Below, piece by piece: positions 1 to 5,607 of a stretch of DNA of 6,262 bases. Under the pieces are notes generated by a model, which worked only from the letters and a program-made list of their open reading frames with translations, ran no database searches and was not told the DNA's origin. Every line of letters starts with the position of its first letter. The stretch's first letter is position 1. Where the stretch lies: the NCBI GenBank assembly GCA_017615235.1, contig JAGAAM010000143.1:1-6262 (forward strand), given 5' to 3'. A program made the translations under genes and the position numbers. The stretch is from Clostridia bacterium. Lineage in GTDB: Bacteria > Bacillota_A > Clostridia > Oscillospirales > CAG-382.

Positions 1-143
1 ATTTGCTCCGCAAATGCTAAATTTAAAACCTACGGTTTTAAGCTAAATAAAATCCGCCCTTTATCGTGCGAAGCACATTTAGCTGCCGAAGGCAATTTAG
101 CTGAGCGAAGCTCAATTTAGCTCGCCGTAAGGCGGATTTAGCT
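1..143. repeat. Array of mini-hairpins separated by ATTTAGCT linkers
   Basis: Six perfect small inverted repeats follow one another: 1-15 (ATTTGC, loop TCC), 23-41 (TTAAAACC, loop TAC), 66-76 (GTGC, loop GAA), 84-94 (TGCC, loop GAA), 102-114 (TGAGC, loop GAA) and 123-134 (CGCC, loop GTAA). Linkers in the right half are ATTTAGCT at 77-84, 95-102, 115-122 and 136-143. The left half carries the same word in the opposite sense (GCTAAAT at 16-22, AGCTAAAT at 41-48). Stem sequences differ from unit to unit while pairing is kept, so structure rather than sequence appears conserved. No reading frame here looks like a gene. The series touches the left edge, so it may continue. It lies directly downstream of the minus-strand tRNA terminator. 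Function is unknown: it could be a noncoding repeat family, a 3' RNA structure, or a DNA-level cruciform element. Confidence 0.8.
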
Positions 144-144
144 G

Positions 145-172
145 AAAAAAGCACGCCGAAGCGTGCTTTTTT
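145..172 (-). terminator. Intrinsic terminator of the tRNA-Met/tRNA-Glu transcript
   Basis: A 12-base-pair perfect inverted repeat (145-156 with 161-172) has a four-base loop. Read on the minus strand it is a GC-rich stem, GCACGC/GCGTGC, closed by a TTCG loop with a C-G closing pair (the very stable UUCG type in RNA). Six A lead into it and six T follow. It begins one base after the encoded CCA end of tRNA-Glu, so it ends the tRNA transcript. It is symmetrical in its A/T tracts and could also work on plus-strand transcripts coming from the left. Confidence 0.9.
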
Positions 173-173
173 C

Positions 174-248
174 TGGTGACCCGTAGGAGAATCGAACTCC
201 TGTTACCGCCGTGAAAGGGCGGTGTCTTAGCCGCTTGACCAACGGGCC
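174..248 (-). tRNA. tRNA-Glu (anticodon TTC)
   Basis: The minus strand folds as a complete 75-base cloverleaf including an encoded CCA (174-176). The acceptor arm GGCCCGT pairs with ACGGGTC, with one G-U pair. The anticodon stem CCGCC/GGCGG is perfect and its loop CTTTCAC places TTC at the anticodon, which reads Glu codons. The T arm has the stem AGGAG/CTCCT with loop TTCGATT, and the variable loop is four bases. It is the second gene of a two-tRNA transcript behind tRNA-Met. No defects are visible. Confidence 0.97.
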
Positions 249-287
249 TTATAGGGCTGCGGAAGCATAGCCGCTCCGTTACCCTTT
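249..287 (-). other. Spacer between the two tRNAs, with a possible processing hairpin
   Basis: The 39 bases between the tRNAs can form a small stem at 255-272 (GGCT...AGCC outer, GC/GC inner, GGAA loop on the plus strand, two-base bulge). Such spacers are removed by tRNA processing enzymes. I see no further tRNA or promoter in it. Confidence 0.4.
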
Positions 288-364
288 TGGTAGCGGAAGT
301 TGGACTTGAACCCACGACCTATCGGGTATGAACCGATTGCTCTAGCCAACTGAGCTATTCCGCC
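288..364 (-). tRNA. tRNA-Met, elongator type (anticodon CAT)
   Basis: The minus strand gives a 77-base cloverleaf with an encoded CCA (288-290). The acceptor arm is GGCGGAA/TTCCGCT with G-U at pair 1-72, the D arm is GCTC/GAGC, and the anticodon stem ATCGG/CCGAT is perfect with loop TTCATAC, anticodon CAT. The anticodon arm and G-U first pair resemble, from memory, the Bacillus elongator tRNA-Met rather than initiator tRNA, which has an unpaired 1-72 position and three G-C pairs next to the anticodon loop. A tRNA-Ile with modified CAT is less likely but not excluded by sequence alone. One oddity is a G-A mismatch in the middle of the T stem (GTGGG against CCAAC). It is the first gene of the tRNA transcript. 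Confidence 0.93.
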
Positions 365-372
365 ATATGCTC

Positions 373-384
373 CGCCTTCCGGCG
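373..384 (-). other. Mini-hairpin in the leader of the tRNA transcript
   Basis: CGCC/GGCG with a four-base loop lies between the predicted transcription start (near 389) and the 5' end of tRNA-Met. It is the same size class as the hairpins at 66-134. It may guide 5' processing, or may simply be another copy of the mini-hairpin motif. Confidence 0.45.
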
Positions 385-395
385 ACAGCTTATTT

Positions 396-424
396 ATTAT
401 ATCAGCACATTTTTGATTTGTCAA
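396..424 (-). promoter_or_regulatory. Consensus sigma-A promoter for the tRNA pair
   Basis: On the minus strand a perfect -35 TTGACA (419-424) is followed after exactly 17 bases by a perfect -10 TATAAT (396-401). The start would be near 389, giving a leader of about 25 bases before tRNA-Met. Both boxes match the full consensus, as expected for a strongly expressed stable-RNA promoter. Confidence 0.93.
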
Positions 425-459
425 TACCTAAATTTAAGTTTTTTGTTTGTCTTTTTCAC

Positions 460-493
460 TTGCTTTTTGACATGCCGTATAATATAATATAGT
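460..493 (+). promoter_or_regulatory. Probable promoter for the recD2 operon
   Basis: This AT-rich stretch faces the protein genes. It contains TTGACA at 467-472 followed by overlapping TATAAT-like words over 478-493. No pairing is ideal: TTGACA with TATAGT (488-493) has a 15-base spacer, while the perfect TATAAT at 483-488 has a 17-base spacer only to a weak TTGCTT (460-465). Transcription would begin around 495-500, leaving a leader of about 105 bases before the first start codon. It is back to back with the tRNA promoter, about 35 bases away. Confidence 0.5.
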
Positions 494-540
494 AGTGATA
501 ATATGCGGAAAGTTTTGCCTTTTGCAGGCGTGACGGCAAA

Positions 541-577
541 CGGAACGGAAAGACCGTCCGGGAAAATCGGAACGGTC
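541..577 (+). promoter_or_regulatory. Leader region with two mutually exclusive stem-loops
   Basis: The word CGGAACGG occurs at 541-548 and again at 568-575, on either side of CCGTCCG (554-560). The left copy can pair with the centre (seven pairs, one bulged A, loop AAAGA). The right copy can also pair with it, extended by two pairs to nine (552-560 with 568-577, one bulged A, seven-base loop). Only one can form at a time. The ribosome binding site at 588-593 lies just outside both. No T-tract follows, so a classical attenuator is not evident. I recognise no known riboswitch or T-box motif here. Confidence 0.5.
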
Positions 578-587
578 ACCAATTCAA

Positions 588-605
588 AGGGAGAAAAAGA
601 ATTTG
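588..605 (+). promoter_or_regulatory. Ribosome binding site and TTG start of the helicase gene
   Basis: AGGGAG at 588-593 sits nine bases before a TTG codon at 603-605. Translation from this TTG gives a protein opening with the usual beta-strand of the family (AELYLDGVVEEIIF), so the start is well supported despite the rare start codon. Confidence 0.8.
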
Positions 606-2801
606 GCGGAGCTTTATCTTGACGGCGTGGTCGAAGAAATAATATTCACCAACAGCGAAAACGGCTATACCGTATGCACGGTCGACTGCGGCGGCGAGAC
701 TGTCACGCTTGTCGGCATAATGCCGTATCTCGGCGAGGGCGAGACCATCCGCGTTCGCGGCGAATGGCAGGTGCATGCGACTTTCGGGCGTCAGTTCCGC
801 GTCGAGTATTTCGAAAAAACGCTTCCCGCCACGACGGAGGCGATAATGCGCTATCTCTCCTCCGGCGCGATAAAAGGCATCGGTCCCGTCACCGCCGAAA
901 GGATCGTCGACCGGTTCGGCGAGGATACGCTCGACGTCATCGAGAACAACCCGCGCTGGCTGTGCGAAGTCCGCGGCATCTCCCCGAAGCGCGCCGATTC
1001 GATCCACGACAGCTATTCCGAACAGTTCGGTATGCGCACCGTCATGATGTTCTGCAACGAATTTTTCGGTCCCGCGATCTCGGTAAGGATATTCCGGGCG
1101 TACGGCTCCGCCGCGATAGATATAATCAAAAAAACGCCTTACAGGCTTTGCGACGACATACCCGGCATCGGATTCGAAAAAGCGGATCGCGTGGCGATGT
1201 CGCTCGGCTTTTCCGCAGGCTGTCCAGAAAGGATCGAGGCGGGCATAATACATACCCTCAACCTCGCCGCGATGAACGGCGGACATTGCTATCTTCCCGC
1301 GCGTGAGCTTTCGTCCTACGCAGGGAAACTGCTCGACGCCGGCGAGGATAACGTATTGACCGCCGCCGAAAGGCTTGCCGCGAACAAAAGGCTTTGCGCC
1401 TTTTCGGACGGCGAAAGCGATTGCTACGCTCTGTCGGAGCTTTATTCCGCGGAGGTATATATCGCCGCGAAACTCCAGACTCTTGCCGGTTTCAAATTCC
1501 CCTACGTGCTTGAAGGCATCGACGAGCAGATCGCCGTTCTGGAGGAGCGATACGGGATAACCTATGCCGAGGAGCAGAAAGAAGCCATCAATTACGCCCT
1601 TACCGGAGGCGTCACCGTCGTCACCGGCGGCCCCGGCACCGGTAAGACGACCGTTATAAAAGCGATACTCGACATCTGCGAGATATTGAAATTTTCCTGC
1701 GTGCTCGCCGCGCCTACCGGGCGCGCCGCCAAAAGGATGCAGGAATCCAGCGGCAGGGACGCAAGCACGCTCCACCGCCTTCTGGAAGCAAGCGTTTCGG
1801 ATAACGGAACGCACCGTTTCTCACGCGACGAGGACGATCCTTTAAGCCAGAAAGTCATTATCGTCGACGAGATGTCGATGGTCGACGCGAACCTTTTAAG
1901 CGCGCTGCTGCGCGCAGTGAAACCGGGAAGCTATCTTGTGCTGATCGGAGACCCGGATCAGCTCCCGCCCGTGGGCCCCGGAAACTGCCTTAACGATATC
2001 ATCCGTTCCGGAAAGTTCAACGTCGTGCGGCTCAACAAGATATTCCGCCAGGCGGAACAGAGCCTTATAGTTATGAACGCGCACGCCATAAACAACGGCG
2101 AAATGCCGGTGCTGACTCAGCGCGGAAGCGATTTCTTCTTCGTCGAAAAGTCGGGATCGCAGGAAATAACCGATCTGATACTCTCTTTCGTATCACAAAG
2201 GCTTCCGGCGAAGTATAACGTAGATCCGCTGGAGGATATCCAGGTCATCTCCTGCACTCGCAAAGGCGTGCTCGGCACGAAGGAACTGAATAACGCGTTC
2301 CAGGACGCGCTCAATCCGCGCGCCAAAGGAAAAAGCGAAAAACAGTACGGCTCCGTCGTCTTCCGCGAAGGCGATAAAGTCATGCAGATCAAAAACGATT
2401 ACGATATCGTCTGGAAGCGAGGCACCGAGGAGGGAAGCGGCGTATTCAACGGCGATATCGGGATCGTGAAATATATCGACCACCGGAGCGAATCCATGAC
2501 CGTCGATTTCGACGGCAGGGAAGCGGAATATGATTTCTCGCTCCTGGAGGAACTGGAACTTGCTTATGCGATAACCGCCCATAAAAGCCAGGGCAGCGAG
2601 TACCGCATAGTCATAATCCCCTCGTTCGACGCGCCGTTCCCGCTTATGACGCGCAATCTGCTTTATACCGCCGTCACCCGCGCACGCGAGATGGTAATAA
2701 TCGTCGGCAGCAGCAGATCGCTCGCGTTTATGGTCGGCAACAGCAGGATACCCGTGCGTCATACGGCTTTAAAACTGCTTCTCGCGGTCGACGGTGACTA
2801 A
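603..2801 (+). CDS. recD2: RecD2-type ATP-dependent DNA helicase (YrrC family)
   Basis: A 732-residue superfamily 1B helicase of the RecD2/YrrC group, which moves 5' to 3' on single-stranded DNA and acts in DNA repair and replication-fork maintenance without RecB and RecC. An OB-like N-terminal part (about 1-75) is followed by helix-hairpin-helix motifs near 89-94 (AIKGIG) and 186-190 (IPGIG). The motor core has Walker A GGPGTGKTT (342-350), a DEMS box at D422-E423, GDPDQLPP (449-456), AHKSQG (659-664) and YTAVTRAR (688-695) with its arginines. Bacillus RecD2 is about 800 residues, so this copy is slightly short but all core motifs are intact. It is the first gene of the operon, starts with TTG, and its stop codon is two bases from the next start. 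Family assignment is firm; the exact repair role is inferred from relatives. Confidence 0.96.
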   Translation: MAELYLDGVVEEIIFTNSENGYTVCTVDCGGETVTLVGIMPYLGEGETIRVRGEWQVHATFGRQFRVEYFEKTLPATTEAIMRYLSSGAIKGIGPVTAERIVDRFGEDTLDVIENNPRWLCEVRGISPKRADSIHDSYSEQFGMRTVMMFCNEFFGPAISVRIFRAYGSAAIDIIKKTPYRLCDDIPGIGFEKADRVAMSLGFSAGCPERIEAGIIHTLNLAAMNGGHCYLPARELSSYAGKLLDAGEDNVLTAAERLAANKRLCAFSDGESDCYALSELYSAEVYIAAKLQTLAGFKFPYVLEGIDEQIAVLEERYGITYAEEQKEAINYALTGGVTVVTGGPGTGKTTVIKAILDICEILKFSCVLAAPTGRAAKRMQESSGRDASTLHRLLEASVSDNGTHRFSRDEDDPLSQKVIIVDEMSMVDANLLSALLRAVKPGSYLVLIGDPDQLPPVGPGNCLNDIIRSGKFNVVRLNKIFRQAEQSLIVMNAHAINNGEMPVLTQRGSDFFFVEKSGSQEITDLILSFVSQRLPAKYNVDPLEDIQVISCTRKGVLGTKELNNAFQDALNPRAKGKSEKQYGSVVFREGDKVMQIKNDYDIVWKRGTEEGSGVFNGDIGIVKYIDHRSESMTVDFDGREAEYDFSLLEELELAYAITAHKSQGSEYRIVIIPSFDAPFPLMTRNLLYTAVTRAREMVIIVGSSRSLAFMVGNSRIPVRHTALKLLLAVDGD

Positions 2802-2803
2802 GA

Positions 2804-3505
2804 ATGAAAAAAGCATTGACCGATCTTTTCATGCCGACCGTCTGCGCATTGTGCGGGATCAACGCCTGCAAAAGCGATCTCCCGGTCTGCTCCGACTGTA
2901 TCCACGAGCTTCACGCTCTTCTCCGCTGCCGGTGCGGAGTCTGCGGAAAACCTCCGGCTTCCTGCGAATGCGGAGGCCCGGCGAATCTGAGGTTCCTGTT
3001 CTTTTTCGGGAACTCCGCGTCGCGCAGGCTGATATATCACGTGAAAAACCGCGCCGACGAACGCGCCGTGAGGTTTCTCGTCTCGCTGCTGATCGGCACA
3101 TACGGTATCGACGCTTCGCGCTATGACGCGGTGACGTACGTCCCGCGCAGGAAACGAAGGGTGCTTCGCTACGGTTACGACCAGTCGCGGCTGATCGCAA
3201 AATGCGTCGCCGACGAACTCGGGCTCCCTCTCGTCACGACTCTTATCAGGCGCGGCAGGGGCGAACAAAAGCTTTTAAGCGCCGCTGAAAGGAAGAAACA
3301 TATCGAAAAGCTGTTCTTCCCGGCGGAGGATCTGAGCGAAAAGTATAAAGGAAAACGCTATCTCCTTGCAGACGATATCTCCACCACCGGAGCAACGCTT
3401 GCCGCCTGCGCGGGGATACTTCGCCGCGCCGGGATCGCTTCAAAAGTGACCGCGATAGCGCTGGCGAAGACGAACTTTTATAACGACACCGGAAAAACCG
3501 TTTGA
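2804..3505 (+). CDS. comF: ComF-family phosphoribosyltransferase-like protein with zinc ribbon
   Basis: A 233-residue protein of the ComF/ComFC family. The N-terminus carries clustered cysteines (C14, C17, C29, C32, C42, C44, C47, C54, C56) in CxxC pairs, as expected for a double zinc ribbon. The rest is a type I phosphoribosyltransferase fold, with YGYDQSRLIAK (123-133) matching the family's 'GxNQ..L' segment and the PRPP-binding loop LLADDISTTGAT (187-198) with acidic D190-D191. In competent bacteria ComFC acts with the ComFA ATPase in DNA uptake; no comFA is seen here and many non-competent bacteria carry ComF homologues of unclear role. The ATG at 2804 follows GGTGA (2793-2797) at six bases, located inside the end of recD2, so translation is probably coupled. 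A role in processing single-stranded DNA alongside RecD2 is inference. Confidence 0.9.
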   Translation: MKKALTDLFMPTVCALCGINACKSDLPVCSDCIHELHALLRCRCGVCGKPPASCECGGPANLRFLFFFGNSASRRLIYHVKNRADERAVRFLVSLLIGTYGIDASRYDAVTYVPRRKRRVLRYGYDQSRLIAKCVADELGLPLVTTLIRRGRGEQKLLSAAERKKHIEKLFFPAEDLSEKYKGKRYLLADDISTTGATLAACAGILRRAGIASKVTAIALAKTNFYNDTGKTV

Positions 3506-3517
3506 TAAAAGGAAAAC

Positions 3518-4105
3518 ATGGGCAAAACACGAAAGCTTAGACCGGATATCGCTTTTTACGACGTTTATTCGATAACGCCGGACGTCCTTGCGGAGTTAGG
3601 CGTCAAAGGCGTCGTATTCGATATCGACAATACCATAGCCCCATATGAGGTCGAGACTCCCACGGAAAAGATGCGCGGCTTTTTCGACGCGCTCAAAGGC
3701 GCCGGGATAAAGATGGCTTTCGTTTCGAACAACAAAGGCAACCGCGTTATGAAATTCAACGAGGGACTCGGACTGTTCTACGTCTGCAAAGCCGGCAAAC
3801 CCTCGCCGAAAGGCGTCCGGAAGTGCATCGAGTATTTCGGACTGTCCAAAGACGAAGTGATCGCCGTCGGCGACCAGATATTCACCGATTGCCTTTCGGC
3901 TCACCGCGCGGGTATAAGGTTCGCGCTCGTCAAGCCTATCAAAAAGCAGGAAACGCGCTTTTTCAGGATAAAAAGGTTCTTCGAGCGGCCTTTCGTCCGC
4001 GGTCTGGACTGGCTTGCCGGGAAAGAAGCGCTTAAAAAGATAAGATTCAAAAAGCGGAAGAACGATAACGACGACAAAAAGCAGGTGAATTCCGATGAAC
4101 GCTAA
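3518..4105 (+). CDS. yqeG: YqeG-family HAD phosphatase (subfamily IIIA)
   Basis: A 195-residue cytosolic HAD-superfamily phosphatase. The nucleophile motif is FDIDNT (34-39, D35 and D37), motif II is VSNN (69-72, S70), motif III lysine is K94 in GKPSP, and motif IV is GDQIFTD (118-124, D119 and D124). The arrangement without a large cap domain fits subfamily IIIA, YqeG group. Relatives such as mitochondrial Gep4 and plant/cyanobacterial homologues dephosphorylate phosphatidylglycerophosphate, so a phospholipid substrate is plausible but not shown by sequence. The basic, aromatic stretch at 147-165 could help it dock on membranes. The tail (176-195) is highly charged and probably disordered. 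Its ATG follows AAGGA at short spacing, 12 bases after comF, and its end overlaps the next gene by 11 bases. Confidence 0.9.
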   Translation: MGKTRKLRPDIAFYDVYSITPDVLAELGVKGVVFDIDNTIAPYEVETPTEKMRGFFDALKGAGIKMAFVSNNKGNRVMKFNEGLGLFYVCKAGKPSPKGVRKCIEYFGLSKDEVIAVGDQIFTDCLSAHRAGIRFALVKPIKKQETRFFRIKRFFERPFVRGLDWLAGKEALKKIRFKKRKNDNDDKKQVNSDER

Positions 4106-4958
4106 AAAAATGACTTTCGGCCCGGGAGGCAACTCCGAATCCTTTAAAGCCGCCGGAGGAAGATCGACGCTTCAGGCGCCGGGATACGTTAAAAGCATAG
4201 GGCTTGACGCCTACGAATACGAGGCGGGCAACGGAATAACCGGCAGCGACGCGATGTTTGCCGCCATCGGCGCGAAAGCAAGGGAACACGGAATAAAAAT
4301 GTCGTTCCACACCCCTTATTTCATCTCGCTGTCCTCCGTCGAAAAGGAAAAACGCGACAAAAGCATCGAATACATAAAACGCTCCGCCGAAGTCAGCGAC
4401 CTTCTGGGAGCGAACGTGATGGTCGTACATTGCGGAAGCGCGGCGAAGATAGACCGCCGCACCGCGATGTCTTACGCCGCCGAAACGCTTAAAGGAGCCG
4501 CGGAGATGATGGAGGAGAACGGTTTCAGGGTGCGCCTCGGCATCGAGACGATGGGCAAGATCAACCAGTTGGGCACGCTTGACGAGGTGCTGGAGCTTTG
4601 CGCGATCTCAAAACTGTTCGTTCCGGTCGTGGATTTCGGGCATCTGAACGCAAGGACGCTCGGTTCGATAAAGACTTCGGACGATTATAAGGCGATCTTC
4701 GATTCGATCTCGCAAAAGCTCGGCGCGGAATACGCCGAAGACCTGCACTGCCATTTTTCCAAGATAATGTATACCGATATGGGCGAAAAAAAGCACCTCA
4801 CCTTCGAGGACGAAGTCTACGGCCCGGAATTCGCACCGCTCGCGCAGGCGGCGATCGACATCGGCGTCGCGCCGACGGTAATCTGCGAATCCGCCGGGAC
4901 CCAGACCGAGGACGCGCTTTTTATGAAATTGACTTATGAAAAACTCAGGAACGGTTAA
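4095..4958 (+). CDS. Endonuclease IV-like TIM-barrel protein (AP endonuclease family 2)
   Basis: A 287-residue protein, the usual length for endonuclease IV (E. coli Nfo is 285). This family cuts DNA 5' of abasic sites in base excision repair using three zinc ions. Most metal ligands can be matched by order and motif: H72 in FHTPY, H112 in VVHCGS, E151 in GIETMG, D180 and H183 in VVDFGH, H218 in DLHCH, H234 in GEKKHL and E265 in ICESAG. The aspartate normally two residues before the H234 equivalent (D229 in E. coli) is a lysine here (K232), so the third zinc site may differ. It could be a true AP endonuclease of a divergent clade or a related TIM-barrel isomerase-like enzyme; the retention of eight ligands favours the former. 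The ATG has AGGTGA about seven bases upstream and overlaps the end of yqeG. Confidence 0.85.
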   Translation: MNAKKMTFGPGGNSESFKAAGGRSTLQAPGYVKSIGLDAYEYEAGNGITGSDAMFAAIGAKAREHGIKMSFHTPYFISLSSVEKEKRDKSIEYIKRSAEVSDLLGANVMVVHCGSAAKIDRRTAMSYAAETLKGAAEMMEENGFRVRLGIETMGKINQLGTLDEVLELCAISKLFVPVVDFGHLNARTLGSIKTSDDYKAIFDSISQKLGAEYAEDLHCHFSKIMYTDMGEKKHLTFEDEVYGPEFAPLAQAAIDIGVAPTVICESAGTQTEDALFMKLTYEKLRNG

Positions 4959-5607
4959 AAGGATTTTTAAAACCGCCGCGGCCGTCATTTTATCCGCGGT
5001 TTTGCTGTTCGCGGCGTTTGTCGGCGTTTGCAACGCGATAGTCCTGATCGGTGCAAAGGATCACGTCATCAGCGCCGACGAGGCGCAAAAAGAAGGCGGA
5101 TTCGACTGTATCCTGATATTAGGATGCAAAGTATATTCCGACGGAACGCTTTCGCCGATGCTCAAAAGGCGTGTCGACGCGGGTGCGGAGCTTTATTTTA
5201 AAGGCGTTTCGGATAAAATACTGGTTACGGGAGATAGCGGTCACAGCGATTATGACGAGCCGACCGCCATGAAAGAGGAACTTGTCAGACTCGGAGTTCC
5301 GGAAGACGACGTGGTCGTCGATTACGCCGGATTCAGCACGTATGACAGCGTCTACCGTGCAAAAGAGGTATTCTGCGCTCAGAAGATCCTTATCGTGACT
5401 CAGGAATTCCATATCTCAAGGGCGGTCTGGATCGCAAGAATACTCGGTTCGGACGCGAAGGGAGTCGCCAGCGATACGGGTTCCGGATTCCTTGACGGTC
5501 TTCGCGAGACCGGAGCAAGAGCGGGATATATGTACTACGCGGTCTTCAAACCGGAACCGGAAATTTCAGGTGAAAAAATACCGATACAAGGTCAGGGTAT
5601 ATCATGA
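4936..5607 (+). CDS. sanA: SanA-type DUF218 membrane-anchored protein
   Basis: A 223-residue protein with a basic N-terminus (to about residue 12), one hydrophobic segment (about 13-40) and an outside DUF218 domain, so it is probably anchored by an uncleaved signal. Domain motifs: ILGCKVYSDGTLSP (60-73), ILVTGDSGHSDYDEPTAM (95-112), DYAGFSTYDSVYRAKEVF (129-146) and VTQEFHISRAVWIA (154-167). The last two closely follow the E. coli SanA pattern (DYAGF.T.DS..R...VF and TQ.FH..RA..IA). Loss of SanA in enteric bacteria alters envelope permeability to vancomycin; the biochemical activity is not established to my knowledge. An in-frame stop at 4930-4932 rules out an earlier start. There is no good ribosome binding site within 20 bases, and the gene starts 23 bases inside the previous one, so translational coupling is likely. 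Confidence 0.88.
   Translation: MKNSGTVKRIFKTAAAVILSAVLLFAAFVGVCNAIVLIGAKDHVISADEAQKEGGFDCILILGCKVYSDGTLSPMLKRRVDAGAELYFKGVSDKILVTGDSGHSDYDEPTAMKEELVRLGVPEDDVVVDYAGFSTYDSVYRAKEVFCAQKILIVTQEFHISRAVWIARILGSDAKGVASDTGSGFLDGLRETGARAGYMYYAVFKPEPEISGEKIPIQGQGIS

Noticed and set aside
77..143. A CRISPR-like pattern of a repeated 8-base word with variable spacers
   Set aside because: The repeat is only 8 bases and the spacers are 10-13 bases of self-complementary hairpin, unlike CRISPR repeats and spacers of about 25-40 bases. No cas gene is present.
112..424. Two short minus-strand open frames across the tRNA region
   Set aside because: They run through two complete tRNA cloverleaves and their terminator or promoter, so they cannot be genes.
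495..602. A T-box or known riboswitch in the recD2 leader
   Set aside because: No T-box consensus and no terminator T-tract is present, and the downstream genes are not amino-acid related. Only the alternative pairing can be supported.
576..1814. A 412-codon open frame on the minus strand inside the helicase gene
   Set aside because: It is fully antisense to a gene with all helicase motifs intact. Long antisense frames are expected where plus-strand codons mostly end in G or C, and the translation shows no recognisable domain or ribosome binding site.
2193..2762. A 189-codon minus-strand open frame within the 3' part of recD2
   Set aside because: It is a shadow frame of the conserved helicase C-terminal region, with no family motif of its own.
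3596..4132. A 178-codon minus-strand open frame opposite yqeG
   Set aside because: The plus strand carries all four HAD motifs in order; the antisense translation has no recognisable motif.
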